NCBI GenBank assembly: GCA_017463815.1
Contig: JAFTOK010000156.1
Coordinates: forward strand, 1 to 38,189
DNA: 38,189 nucleotides
Direction of reading: 5' to 3'
Source of the DNA: Clostridia bacterium
Lineage (GTDB): Bacteria > Bacillota > Clostridia > Oscillospirales > CAG-272
Part shown: piece after piece, positions 1 to 6,773 of the stretch
How positions within the stretch are numbered: the stretch's first letter is position 1
How the letters are laid out: the number at the start of each line of letters is the position of its first letter
Notes under the pieces: model-generated
The model's input: only the letters and a program-made list of their open reading frames with translations
What the model was told of the DNA's origin: nothing
Databases searched by the model: none
Made by a program: the position numbers and the translations under genes

Positions 1-1
1 G

Positions 2-88
2 AAGCGGCGAGAGGGGAGAGCCGCTTTGGTTCCAACCCTCTCCGTCACGGCAAGCCGTGCCACCTCTCCCAAGTGAGAGGCTTTATAC
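2..88. repeat. Intergenic hairpin repeat (CTCTCCGTCACGG family)
   Basis: The left edge carries a hairpin of AAGCGGC (2-8) with GCCGCTT (20-26), followed by a repeat unit at 36-84 that contains CACGGC/GCCGTG back to back and CTCTCCC with GTGAGAGG. Related units occur near 20300-20425, 26640-26690, 35023-35069 and 35987-36033. Units of this style are common between genes in gut Clostridia; this is recognition, not a database match. No coding potential is seen. Confidence 0.6.
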
Positions 89-111
89 AATCTACTTTTC
101 CTTAACTTAAT

Positions 112-142
112 AATACCGCCTTTCGGGGCGGTATTTATTTTT
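112..142 (+). terminator. Rho-independent terminator of the gene left of the window
   Basis: AATACCGCC (112-120) pairs with GGCGGTATT (127-135) across a 6-nt loop and is followed by a T-rich stretch. It presumably ends a transcript entering from the left. Confidence 0.65.
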
Positions 143-164
143 GCCGAAAGATTTCCAAATTTAA

Positions 165-195
165 TGTTGACAAGTCATAGATATCGTGCTAAAAT
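165..195 (+). promoter_or_regulatory. Upstream promoter of the ADP-ribosylglycohydrolase gene, with MarR-like half-site
   Basis: TTGACA (167-172), a 17-bp spacer and TAAAAT (190-195) form a good sigma-A type promoter. Its -35 lies in TGTTGACAAGTCATAG (165-180), which matches 13 of 16 positions of the perfect palindrome found in the acyl-CoA ligase promoter (3769-3784, read on the other strand). A terminator-like hairpin AAACATC/GATGTTT at 258-275 lies downstream of it in the leader. Confidence 0.5.
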
Positions 196-302
196 AAGGT
201 ATAATCATAAATATATACAAAAGAAACAAGGCTTTTTTGGTAAAAAGTGTGCGAAATAAACATCAAAAGATGTTTTTATGCGAAACAAAAAATGCAAGTA
301 AT

Positions 303-331
303 TTGATTGTTTTATGAAAAAATGTTATATT
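303..331 (+). promoter_or_regulatory. Proximal promoter of the ADP-ribosylglycohydrolase gene
   Basis: TTGATT (303-308), a 17-bp spacer and TATATT (326-331) lie about 40 bp before the start codon. This would give a short leader and would bypass the hairpin at 258-275. Confidence 0.45.
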
Positions 332-372
332 TATGAACAATACCGCCGAAAAAGGCGAAAAGGAGAATGAAA

Positions 373-1761
373 ATGTCTTACCATACAACCTACGATATTA
401 CTCCCGATTTTGAAGAGCTCAGCTCTTGGGATACATATTGTAAACAGCTTGCAATCGAGTACAAACAGTCTATAGAAGAAGGCCTCGATATCGAAAAATA
501 CAAAGATATATTCCTTGCTGTTCACAACCTCGAACACGACAGACACAAAGTGGATATAGCAAACGTTTTGTACGACATCATCAAACACGCACCTACAAGA
601 GAAGACTATAAATATAACGAGCCCTCTACCCTTGAAGAAATCAAGGCGCTCCGCAAACCTTACGAATTCAAAGCTACGATGCCCGCAGACGCGGCGGCGC
701 TCAAAGAAAAGGTTTCCGGCGCTTGGTACGGCAGAATTTGCGGTTGCTTGCTCGGTAAAACAGTTGAGGGTATGAAGCGCAAAGAGCTCATTCCTTTCCT
801 CAAGGAATCCGGCAACTACCCGATGCACCGTTACATCTACAAAACAGACCTTCCCGAAAACTACGAAGAAAAATACGAATACGCTCTCAAATACAGATGC
901 TACGCTGACGAAGTTAAATATGCCCCCTGGGACGACGACACGAACTACGTTGTTATGGCTCAGATGCTCGTGAGAAAAAAAGGCAGAGATTTCACGCCCG
1001 AAGACGTTATGAAGCTCTGGGTTTCCTGCCAGCCCAAAACATCCTACTGCACGGCAGAGCGCGTTGCTTACCTCAACTATCTCCGCGGTTACCACCCGCC
1101 CGTATGCGCAGTTTACAAAAACCCCTACAGAGAATGGATTGGCGCGCAGATTCGCGGCGACTATTTCGGTTATATCAACCCCGGCAACCCCGAGCTTGCC
1201 GCAGAAATGGCTTGGCGCGACGCTTCCATTTCCCACGTTAAAAACGGTATCTACGGCGAAATGTTCGTTGCCGCTATGATTGCCGTTGCCGCTGTCAACG
1301 ACAACATCAAAGATATCATCTACGGCGGTCTTGCGGAAATTCCCGCAACTTCCAGACTTTACGAAAGCATTATGGAACTCATCGCAAAATACGACGCAGG
1401 CGTTTCCAAAGAAGCCGCTTTCGATTGGATTAACGAAGAATGGGACGATGACGACGAACACGATTGGTGCCACACCATTTCCAACGCGCTGATTGTTGTT
1501 GCTTCCTTGCTTTACGGCGAAGGCGACTACGGCAAATCTATCTGTATGTCTGTTGACGTTGGTTTCGATACAGACTGCAACGGCGCTACGGTTGGCTCTG
1601 TTCTCGGTATGCGCGGCGGCGAAGGCTGCATAGACGAATATTGGAAAGAACCCACGCACGGCATTCTCGACACAACTGTTGTCGGCGCGGAAAAATCCCC
1701 TATTTCCAAACTCGTGGAAAGAACGATGAAGCATATGCCCGAAGGACTTTACGAAGAATAA
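373..1761 (+). CDS. ADP-ribosylglycohydrolase family protein
   Basis: Predicted to hydrolyse ADP-ribosyl or related N/O-glycosidic bonds with a binuclear magnesium centre. Three family hallmarks are visible: GAWYGRICGCLLGKTVEGM (about residues 116-134), DDDT (187-190) and DVGFDTDCNGATVG (395-408), where the Asp residues are the expected metal ligands. About 110 residues precede the first motif, which is more than in compact DraG-like enzymes and suggests a separate N-terminal helical region. An in-frame ATG lies 6 nt upstream at 367, but AGGAG (361-365) would then be only 1 nt away, so the ATG at 373 with 7-nt spacing is preferred. It is alone in its transcript, bounded by a terminator at 1764-1795. 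Whether the substrate is a protein, a nucleotide or a free metabolite cannot be told. Confidence 0.85.
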   Translation: MSYHTTYDITPDFEELSSWDTYCKQLAIEYKQSIEEGLDIEKYKDIFLAVHNLEHDRHKVDIANVLYDIIKHAPTREDYKYNEPSTLEEIKALRKPYEFKATMPADAAALKEKVSGAWYGRICGCLLGKTVEGMKRKELIPFLKESGNYPMHRYIYKTDLPENYEEKYEYALKYRCYADEVKYAPWDDDTNYVVMAQMLVRKKGRDFTPEDVMKLWVSCQPKTSYCTAERVAYLNYLRGYHPPVCAVYKNPYREWIGAQIRGDYFGYINPGNPELAAEMAWRDASISHVKNGIYGEMFVAAMIAVAAVNDNIKDIIYGGLAEIPATSRLYESIMELIAKYDAGVSKEAAFDWINEEWDDDDEHDWCHTISNALIVVASLLYGEGDYGKSICMSVDVGFDTDCNGATVGSVLGMRGGEGCIDEYWKEPTHGILDTTVVGAEKSPISKLVERTMKHMPEGLYEE

Positions 1762-1763
1762 TT

Positions 1764-1797
1764 AAAAACAGCCAATCGCAAGATTGGCTGTTTTTTA
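1764..1797. terminator. Bidirectional terminator
   Basis: AAAAACAGCCAATC (1764-1777) pairs with GATTGGCTGTTTTT (1782-1795) around a GCAA loop. It separates the convergent ADP-ribosylglycohydrolase and Xre regulator genes and has the A/T tracts needed in both directions. Confidence 0.85.
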
Positions 1798-1798
1798 A

Positions 1799-2029
1799 TC
1801 AATGTAAATATTTTGGGCAAAATTCTTTTCCTGTTACCAAATAGTGTATGGAAACGTCGAAATATTCCGACATAGAAATAAGCATTTGCAAATCGGGGCT
1901 GCGTTTTCCGTTTTCATAAAAAGAAAGAGCCTCTCGGCTTATGCTTAAATCCATTGCTACTTTAAGCTGTGAATAACCTTTTTTCTTGCGTATTTCGCGC
2001 AGGCCCTTCATTTCAATATCGTTTGTCAT
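1799..2029 (-). CDS. Small Xre-family helix-turn-helix regulator
   Basis: A 76-residue, single-domain Cro/CI-type DNA-binding protein. The core runs from LREIRKKKGYSQ through the recognition region (SISREALSFYENGKRSP) to the closing helix with YFDVSIHYLVTGK, the usual Xre end. ATG codons at 2047, 2044 and 2029 are all possible and none has a strong ribosome binding site; 2029 is chosen because it removes a non-conserved leader. It is divergent from the membrane-protein gene at 2189, and the gap holds two palindromic operators over a consensus promoter. By analogy with such divergent pairs it probably represses the neighbour; that is inference. Confidence 0.8.
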   Translation of the reverse strand: MTNDIEMKGLREIRKKKGYSQLKVAMDLSISREALSFYENGKRSPDLQMLISMSEYFDVSIHYLVTGKEFCPKYLH

Positions 2030-2087
2030 TTGAACACCGTGCATCATTGAAATTTCGCGTTTTTATTTTTAAAAAATAAAAATGCTC

Positions 2088-2116
2088 TTGACAATATTGT
2101 AACAATTTGTTACAAT
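2088..2116 (+). promoter_or_regulatory. Promoter of the coiled-coil membrane protein gene
   Basis: TTGACA (2088-2093), a 17-bp spacer and TACAAT (2111-2116). The whole core overlaps the first palindromic operator, so a bound protein would block RNA polymerase. Confidence 0.75.
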
Positions 2117-2138
2117 ATTTATGTAACAGTTTGTTACA
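2093..2138. promoter_or_regulatory. Two tandem palindromic operators (TGTAACA-N3-TGTTACA)
   Basis: Operator 1 (2093-2119) is a perfect 27-bp palindrome: AATATTGTAACAA, a central T, and its reverse complement. Operator 2 (2122-2138) is TGTAACA-GTT-TGTTACA. Centres lie 24 bp apart. They occupy the promoter spacer and -10 box and the region just after it, a repressor arrangement. The likely binder is the divergent Xre protein. Confidence 0.75.
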
Positions 2139-2188
2139 ATATAATTGTATAGGAATAATATAAAATTTAAAGTAACGAGGTTGGTTTT

Positions 2189-2683
2189 ATGTCAAATATA
2201 AAAAATAATATCGACATAGCTGAAGAAAGCGACGAAATAAGCGAAATCGACGGTTTGAAAAAAGAAATAGAATTCCGCGAAGCAGATTATCTGGCTATGG
2301 ATTCTGAAAAAGCGAGAAAAGAAGATACAAAGGCTACATATAACAGATATATGCGCCAGGCAGAGGGCAACAACCCCATTTGGACTGCTATTGCGGCGGG
2401 TTTGCTTGTGGTTATGGTGGCTGTGCTCGGTTATGCCATTCTGGAAAGCGTAAACGGCAAAATGGCTTCCGCTATGTGGGTGGTTATCGCTGTTATTTGC
2501 GCGGTGTGCGTTTTAGGTATAGCTACTATAGCTGTGCGTGACCTCACGAAGCGCAACGCAGAGGCAAAGATGCGCCTTTCTTCGCACATTCACAGATACA
2601 ATATGCAGGTGAACCACCGCAAAATAGAGCTTGACGAGCTTAAGGCAAAGCTTTCGGAGCTTGAAAATAAAGCAAAGAAATAA
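2189..2683 (+). CDS. Coiled-coil membrane protein of unknown function
   Basis: No family is recognised. The 164-residue protein has an acidic, charged N-terminal helix (about 10-60), two membrane segments (about 65-86 and 95-117) with a short loop, and a long charged C-terminal helix (about 121-164, heptad-like, ending in ELKAKLSELENKAKK). Both tails are expected on the same, probably cytoplasmic, side. GAGG at about 2177 is the ribosome binding site. It is controlled by the twin-operator promoter and ends at its own terminator, so the Xre regulator and this protein form a self-contained unit. A stress or membrane-perturbation role is possible but not shown. Confidence 0.7.
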   Translation: MSNIKNNIDIAEESDEISEIDGLKKEIEFREADYLAMDSEKARKEDTKATYNRYMRQAEGNNPIWTAIAAGLLVVMVAVLGYAILESVNGKMASAMWVVIAVICAVCVLGIATIAVRDLTKRNAEAKMRLSSHIHRYNMQVNHRKIELDELKAKLSELENKAKK

Positions 2684-2696
2684 CCATAAAAAGCGC

Positions 2697-2724
2697 GAGC
2701 GAAGATTTTTCTTCGCTCTTTTTT
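2697..2724 (+). terminator. Rho-independent terminator
   Basis: GAGCGAAGA (2697-2705), TTTT loop, TCTTCGCTC (2710-2718), then a T-run. It ends the membrane-protein transcript before the metF promoter. Confidence 0.85.
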
Positions 2725-2734
2725 GCCAAAACTA

Positions 2735-2763
2735 TTGCATATTTGAATGATATGTATTATACT
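2735..2763 (+). promoter_or_regulatory. metF promoter
   Basis: TTGCAT (2735-2740), 17-bp spacer, TATACT (2758-2763). The leader before the ATG at 2797 is short (under 30 nt), leaving no room for an S-box or other riboswitch. Confidence 0.65.
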
Positions 2764-2796
2764 TAAAACAAATCAAAACAGAATGAAGGCGAAAAA

Positions 2797-3675
2797 ATGA
2801 AACTTATAAATTTGCTGAAAGACGAAAAACTCTCCCTTTCATTTGAGGTGTTCCCGCCGAAGACAGACGCGGGTTTTGAAAGTGTTCACACGGCTGTAAA
2901 GGAAATAGCCACGCTGAAGCCTGCGTTTATGAGCGTCACATACGGTGCGGGCGGCGGCACAAGCAAATATACGCTCGATATAGCAAAGGAAATAAAGCGC
3001 GAACACGGTGTTTCTACGCTGGCGCACCTTACCTGCGTTTCTTCCACAAGGGAAACGGTGCACGCTCGTATTGAGGAAATGAAAGAGGCAGGCATAGAAA
3101 ACGTTATGGCTCTGCGCGGCGACCTCACCCCGGAAATGGAGGGCGCTGACCGTTCCAATTGGGATTATCGACACGCTGTTGACCTCGTGCGTGAACTGCG
3201 CGAAAGCGGCGCGGATTTTTGCATAGGCGGCGCCTGCTACCCCGAGGTGCACCCCGAGAGCGCTAACCAGAAGGAAGACATAAAATACCTTAAAGAAAAA
3301 GTGGACGCAGGCTGCGATTTCCTTACCACACAGATGTTTTTCGATAACAATCTGCTTTATAACTTCCTCTATAAAATCAGGGAGGCGGGCATAACCGTGC
3401 CTGTGGTTGCGGGTATTATGCCCATAACCAACGCAAATCAGGTGGCGAGAGCCATAAAGCTTTCAGGCTCTTTTATGCCGCAGAGATTCAAAAGCATAGT
3501 GGACAAATTCGGCTCCGACCCTGCGGCTATGAAGCAGGCGGGCATAGCCTACGCTACAGACCAGATTATAGACCTTTTTGCCAACAACGTCACGAACGTA
3601 CACGTTTATTCTATGAACAAACCCGACGTGGCATTTAAGGTGCAGGAAAATCTTTCCGATATTTTGGGTAAATAA
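2797..3675 (+). CDS. metF: 5,10-methylenetetrahydrofolate reductase
   Basis: FAD enzyme reducing 5,10-methylene-THF to 5-methyl-THF, the methyl donor for methionine synthesis; in some Clostridia it also serves the methyl branch of acetogenesis. The protein is 292 residues, the usual bacterial length. Seen in sequence: SFEVFPPKTD with the catalytic Glu at residue 17, VTYGAGGG, HLTCVSSTRE, ALRGDLT, the CYPEVHPE substrate loop, and KVDAGCDFLTTQMFFDN lining the barrel. It is a single-gene transcript between its own promoter and a terminator at 3682-3717. The neighbours contain no other folate gene. Confidence 0.95.
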   Translation: MKLINLLKDEKLSLSFEVFPPKTDAGFESVHTAVKEIATLKPAFMSVTYGAGGGTSKYTLDIAKEIKREHGVSTLAHLTCVSSTRETVHARIEEMKEAGIENVMALRGDLTPEMEGADRSNWDYRHAVDLVRELRESGADFCIGGACYPEVHPESANQKEDIKYLKEKVDAGCDFLTTQMFFDNNLLYNFLYKIREAGITVPVVAGIMPITNANQVARAIKLSGSFMPQRFKSIVDKFGSDPAAMKQAGIAYATDQIIDLFANNVTNVHVYSMNKPDVAFKVQENLSDILGK

Positions 3676-3681
3676 TTTTCC

Positions 3682-3719
3682 AAAAAACACGTATTTCTTT
3701 AAAATTACGTGTTTTTTTG
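3682..3719 (+). terminator. Rho-independent terminator after metF
   Basis: AAAAAACACGTA (3682-3693) pairs with TACGTGTTTTTT (3706-3717), followed by more T. Confidence 0.8.
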
Positions 3720-3728
3720 TTTGCTCTG

Positions 3729-3758
3729 TTGACAAGCGGGAATAAAATATGGTATACT
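3729..3758 (+). promoter_or_regulatory. Promoter of the acyl-CoA ligase / MarR operon
   Basis: TTGACA (3729-3734), 18-bp spacer, TATACT (3753-3758). Transcription should start near 3765, directly upstream of or inside the palindrome at 3769-3784. Confidence 0.8.
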
Positions 3759-3768
3759 TTATATATGA

Positions 3769-3784
3769 TGTTGACTTGTCAACA
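3769..3784. promoter_or_regulatory. Perfect palindromic operator, probable MarR site
   Basis: TGTTGACTTGTCAACA is a perfect 16-bp palindrome placed just downstream of the transcription start. The size, symmetry and position fit a MarR-dimer site, and the second gene of the operon encodes a MarR protein, so negative autoregulation is the simplest reading. TGTTGACAAG, a half-site-like copy, also overlaps the -35 box at 3727-3736. Confidence 0.7.
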
Positions 3785-3810
3785 AATAATAAAAAACGGA
3801 GAGTAGTTTT

Positions 3811-5511
3811 ATGAAAAATTATGCTTTGTTAGAATCCACAGAGTATGCCAATATGAGAGAACTCGTGGAAATTTGCAGCGAACGCTATATCGACCGCGTC
3901 GCTTACTCCTACCGCATAAATCAGAGGGACAGAAAATCGGTAAAAGTTACTTACGAACAGTTCCGCGAAGATGTTCGTGCCCTCGGCACGGCATTCGTTT
4001 CCCGCGGATATAAGGGCAAGCATATTGCCGTTACGGGCAAGCTTTCCTACCAGTGGATTTGCACATACTATGCACTTTTGGCTGCAGGCGCCGTTATGGT
4101 TCCGCTCGATGCTGAATGGGCAGGTGAGGACCTTGCGGAAACGATTACGTTTGCCGAATGTTCCGCACTTATCTGTGACCGCGAAATGAAAGAAAAATAC
4201 GAGCTTATACTCGAAAAATCCGGTATAACCGACCACATTCTTTTCAACGCAAAAGAAGAAGACGAAAAAGAAAACTGGGCAGACCTTGTTCAGTTTGGTA
4301 AAATCGCGCTCGAAGAAGGCAGCGATATATATTTTGAAAACGAGCTCGACCCCAATAAGCTCGCGCTGATTGTTTTCACATCGGGCACAACAGGCAAGGG
4401 CAAGGGCGTTATGCTCACACAGAAGATGATTCTTTCCGACATTGCGGAAGGTCTTAAATACGTGGAAGTAAGCCCGAAATCCATTTCCTTGCTTCCTCTC
4501 CACCATACGTTCGGTTCCACGGTTAACTTGCTCGGTCAGTTCTGCGGCGGCGTAGAGGTTTACCTTTCCTCCGGTATAAGATACGTGCTTAAAGAGCTCA
4601 AGCTCGAAAAGCCCACACACCTTATTCTCGTTCCGCTTTATCTTGAAACGTTCCACCGCAAGATAATGGCAAACATCAAGGAGCAGGGCAAAGAAACGCT
4701 TGTTAAAAATATGATGAAGGTGAGCAACGCTCTGCGTAAGCTCGGCATAGACAAACGCCGCACGTTCTTTAAATCTATTCTCGAAGCGTTCGGCGGCGAG
4801 CTTCAGTTTGTTATTTCCGGCGGCGCACCTATAAGCCAGGACCTTATAGACGATTTCGACGCTTGGGGCGTAACGGTTATCAACGGTTACGGCATTACGG
4901 AATGCGCACCGCTCATTTCCGTTAACAGAAATAAATACCAGGTAAAAGGCAGCGTGGGCTTGGTTCTTCCTTGCGACGAAATAAAGATTGCGCATCCCGA
5001 CGAAAACGGGGAAGGCGAAATCCGCGTTAAAGGCCCGAACGTAATGCTCGGTTACTACCGCGACGTTCAGTCCACAACAGAAGTTTTCGATAAGGAAGGC
5101 TTCTTCCGCACAGGTGACGTTGGTAAAATAGACGACCAGGGTGCTCTTTACATCACGGGCAGAATTAAAAACCTTATTATCCTTTCCAACGGCAAAAACG
5201 TTTACCCCGAAGAAATAGAAAAAGTGTTCAGCGGTATTCCCGGTGTTCAGGATGCCGTTGTTTACGAGGGCAAGAGCAAACGCGGCGTGGAATACAACGC
5301 CATAGTGCTCGAAGTTTTCCCCGATAAAGAATATTGTGAAGCAAACTCTCTTACAGATATGCAGACATACCTCCAGAAATTCGTGGATGACTATAACAGA
5401 CACGCGGTTCCTTACAAAAAGGTTGGCTTGCTCAAGATAAGAGAGGAAGATTTCCCGAAGAATACGCTTCGCAAAATTCAGCGCTTCAAAATGGACAAGA
5501 CAATAGATTAA
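3811..5511 (+). CDS. Long-chain acyl-CoA ligase (AMP-forming)
   Basis: ANL-superfamily adenylating enzyme: activates a fatty acid with ATP to the acyl-adenylate, then forms acyl-CoA. Core motifs are in order: the P-loop FTSGTTGKGKGVML (about 188-202), NGYGITECAP (about 355-365), the hinge FFRTGDVGKID (about 430-440), GRIKNLIILSNGKN with YPEEIE (about 450-470), and the C-terminal catalytic Lys in PKNTLRKIQRF (about 547-558). The length of 566 is normal for bacterial FadD-like ligases. Substrate chain length cannot be read from the sequence; an acyl-ACP ligase is the main alternative. It is the first gene of an operon with a MarR regulator, under a promoter with a palindromic operator, which fits fatty-acid-responsive control. 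Confidence 0.88.
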   Translation: MKNYALLESTEYANMRELVEICSERYIDRVAYSYRINQRDRKSVKVTYEQFREDVRALGTAFVSRGYKGKHIAVTGKLSYQWICTYYALLAAGAVMVPLDAEWAGEDLAETITFAECSALICDREMKEKYELILEKSGITDHILFNAKEEDEKENWADLVQFGKIALEEGSDIYFENELDPNKLALIVFTSGTTGKGKGVMLTQKMILSDIAEGLKYVEVSPKSISLLPLHHTFGSTVNLLGQFCGGVEVYLSSGIRYVLKELKLEKPTHLILVPLYLETFHRKIMANIKEQGKETLVKNMMKVSNALRKLGIDKRRTFFKSILEAFGGELQFVISGGAPISQDLIDDFDAWGVTVINGYGITECAPLISVNRNKYQVKGSVGLVLPCDEIKIAHPDENGEGEIRVKGPNVMLGYYRDVQSTTEVFDKEGFFRTGDVGKIDDQGALYITGRIKNLIILSNGKNVYPEEIEKVFSGIPGVQDAVVYEGKSKRGVEYNAIVLEVFPDKEYCEANSLTDMQTYLQKFVDDYNRHAVPYKKVGLLKIREEDFPKNTLRKIQRFKMDKTID

Positions 5512-5556
5512 AAACGCGATTGCTTGCGTTTTTACGAAGATTTATGGAATTTCGTA
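5511..5556 (+). promoter_or_regulatory. Two intergenic hairpins between ligase and MarR genes
   Basis: AAAACGC (5511-5517) pairs with GCGTTTT (5526-5532), a short terminator-like stem with T residues, and TACGAA (5533-5538) pairs with TTCGTA (5551-5556). They could lower expression of the downstream regulator relative to the ligase. Confidence 0.4.
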
Positions 5557-5572
5557 TGAAGTGAGCGTATAA

Positions 5573-6058
5573 ATGGAACTTGAAAGATTTAGCAAATTTA
5601 CACTTTTAATAGACGGTATATACAAAAGCATACACAAAATCAAGCTCGATACAGCGCCGTACCTCGGCATAAAGAGCGTACACGTTTTTTGGGTATATTC
5701 ATTGCGCACGCACCCCGAAGGGCTTACGGCAACAGAGCTTGCCGCTCTTTCGGAAATAGACCGCTCGCTCGTTTCGCGCGAGGTGGCAAAACTTTGCGCC
5801 GACGGCTATATAACCAACGTTGGCGGAAGCGGGAAACGCAGAAACTACAATTCCCGCCTTGTGCTCACGGAAAAGGGTTTGGAGCTTGCGGAATATATAA
5901 GAAAAGAGGCGCTGAAAATTCAAAATCAGGCAGACGACGGCGTTTCCGAGGAGGAGCTCGAAAGCTTCTATTCGGTGCTGGAAAAGCTGCACGCAAACTT
6001 TGTGAAAATTACAAAGGAACGCGAAGAAAATTTCATACCTCCTGAAAACAACCAATGA
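5573..6058 (+). CDS. MarR-family transcriptional regulator
   Basis: A 161-residue winged-helix dimer of the MarR/SlyA type. N- and C-terminal helices (about 1-35 and 110-150) would form the dimer interface. The reading head is visible as LTATELAALSEIDRSLVSR, followed by a wing with basic residues (GKRRNYNSRLVLTEKG). Upstream frames are closed by a TAA just before the ATG, so the start is fixed although the ribosome binding site is weak. It lies 61 nt after the acyl-CoA ligase gene and probably shares its transcript; the probable binding site is the palindrome in that operon's promoter. The ligand may be an acyl-CoA or fatty acid, by inference from the partner gene. Confidence 0.88.
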   Translation: MELERFSKFTLLIDGIYKSIHKIKLDTAPYLGIKSVHVFWVYSLRTHPEGLTATELAALSEIDRSLVSREVAKLCADGYITNVGGSGKRRNYNSRLVLTEKGLELAEYIRKEALKIQNQADDGVSEEELESFYSVLEKLHANFVKITKEREENFIPPENNQ

Positions 6059-6059
6059 A

Positions 6060-6089
6060 AAAAAGCAGTTGCGAAAGCAACTGCTTTTT
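6060..6089. terminator. Bidirectional terminator
   Basis: AAAAAGCAGTTGC (6060-6072), GAAA loop, GCAACTGCTTTTT (6077-6089). It ends both the MarR gene and the convergent ECF transporter operon. Confidence 0.88.
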
Positions 6090-6092
6090 GGT

Positions 6093-6773
6093 TTATAACC
6101 CGTATTTTATTTTTATTCGTTCAAGCTTTTCGCCCATCGGTTTTGCCAAAAGAAAGAGAAAAATTACGTTGGAAACAGCGTAGACCGCCGTAACGGGCAG
6201 AGCTGTCACAAACAGCGCAAGATAGCGTGAAAGGTTGAACGCGCCGTCGTACCAGAGCGTGGAAACCACGTCGAGAAGCAGGGAATACAGCACGCCCGAA
6301 AGCGCACCGAAAGTGCAGAGGGCGATTTTGTTTTTCTTTAAAATTGCGGAAAGGAGCGCCGAAAGAAGCCCTATTAGCCCCCAGGCGAACATCTGAAACG
6401 GCGTCCACGGACCGAGCCCGAAAATGAAACCCGAAATCAGCGCCGAAAGCGCGCCGCACAGAAATCCGATTTCCGAGCCGAGGTATATACCGGTTATAAC
6501 CACAATCGCCGTTACGGGCTTGAAGTGCGGCAGAAAAGCGAAAATATACCTGCCTGCCACGGAAAAAGCCACCATTACGGCGAGCAAGACAAGCCTTTTT
6601 GTACTTGTTTTTTTGCCCTCAAAGCTCATAAAAAACGGTACACAGGAGAGCACGGCGACACAAGCGGAAACGAAAATATATTTTCTGTCGTCAAACACGA
6701 GCGCACCGAGAAGTACCGCCGCGGGCACGCATACAAGCAAAATAAGATATTTCAAAATTTGCGTTTTTTTCAT
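6093..6773 (-). CDS. ECF transporter substrate-binding (S) component
   Basis: An integral membrane protein of 226 residues, almost entirely hydrophobic. The second part has the small S-component pattern: KRLVLLAVMVAFSVAGRYIF, a glycine-rich helix pair (YLGSEIGFLCGALSALISGF), and FQMFAWGLIGLLSALL. Roughly 55 residues with two extra membrane helices precede the core. It follows the fused ATPase gene with an ATGA overlap and its own strong GGGAGG site, so the two are translationally coupled. S components set substrate specificity; here the partner DUF4430 protein points to cobalamin or a corrinoid, but the S component itself does not prove this. It is last in the operon. Confidence 0.82.
   Translation of the reverse strand: MKKTQILKYLILLVCVPAAVLLGALVFDDRKYIFVSACVAVLSCVPFFMSFEGKKTSTKRLVLLAVMVAFSVAGRYIFAFLPHFKPVTAIVVITGIYLGSEIGFLCGALSALISGFIFGLGPWTPFQMFAWGLIGLLSALLSAILKKNKIALCTFGALSGVLYSLLLDVVSTLWYDGAFNLSRYLALFVTALPVTAVYAVSNVIFLFLLAKPMGEKLERIKIKYGL

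Noticed and set aside
331..1734. A 467-codon minus-strand frame opposite the ADP-ribosylglycohydrolase
   Set aside because: The plus-strand product carries all family motifs; the antisense frame shows none.
2189..2683. Coiled-coil membrane protein as a toxin partner of the Xre gene (toxin-antitoxin)
   Set aside because: Divergent rather than co-directional order, a 164-aa product with two membrane helices and no toxin motif.
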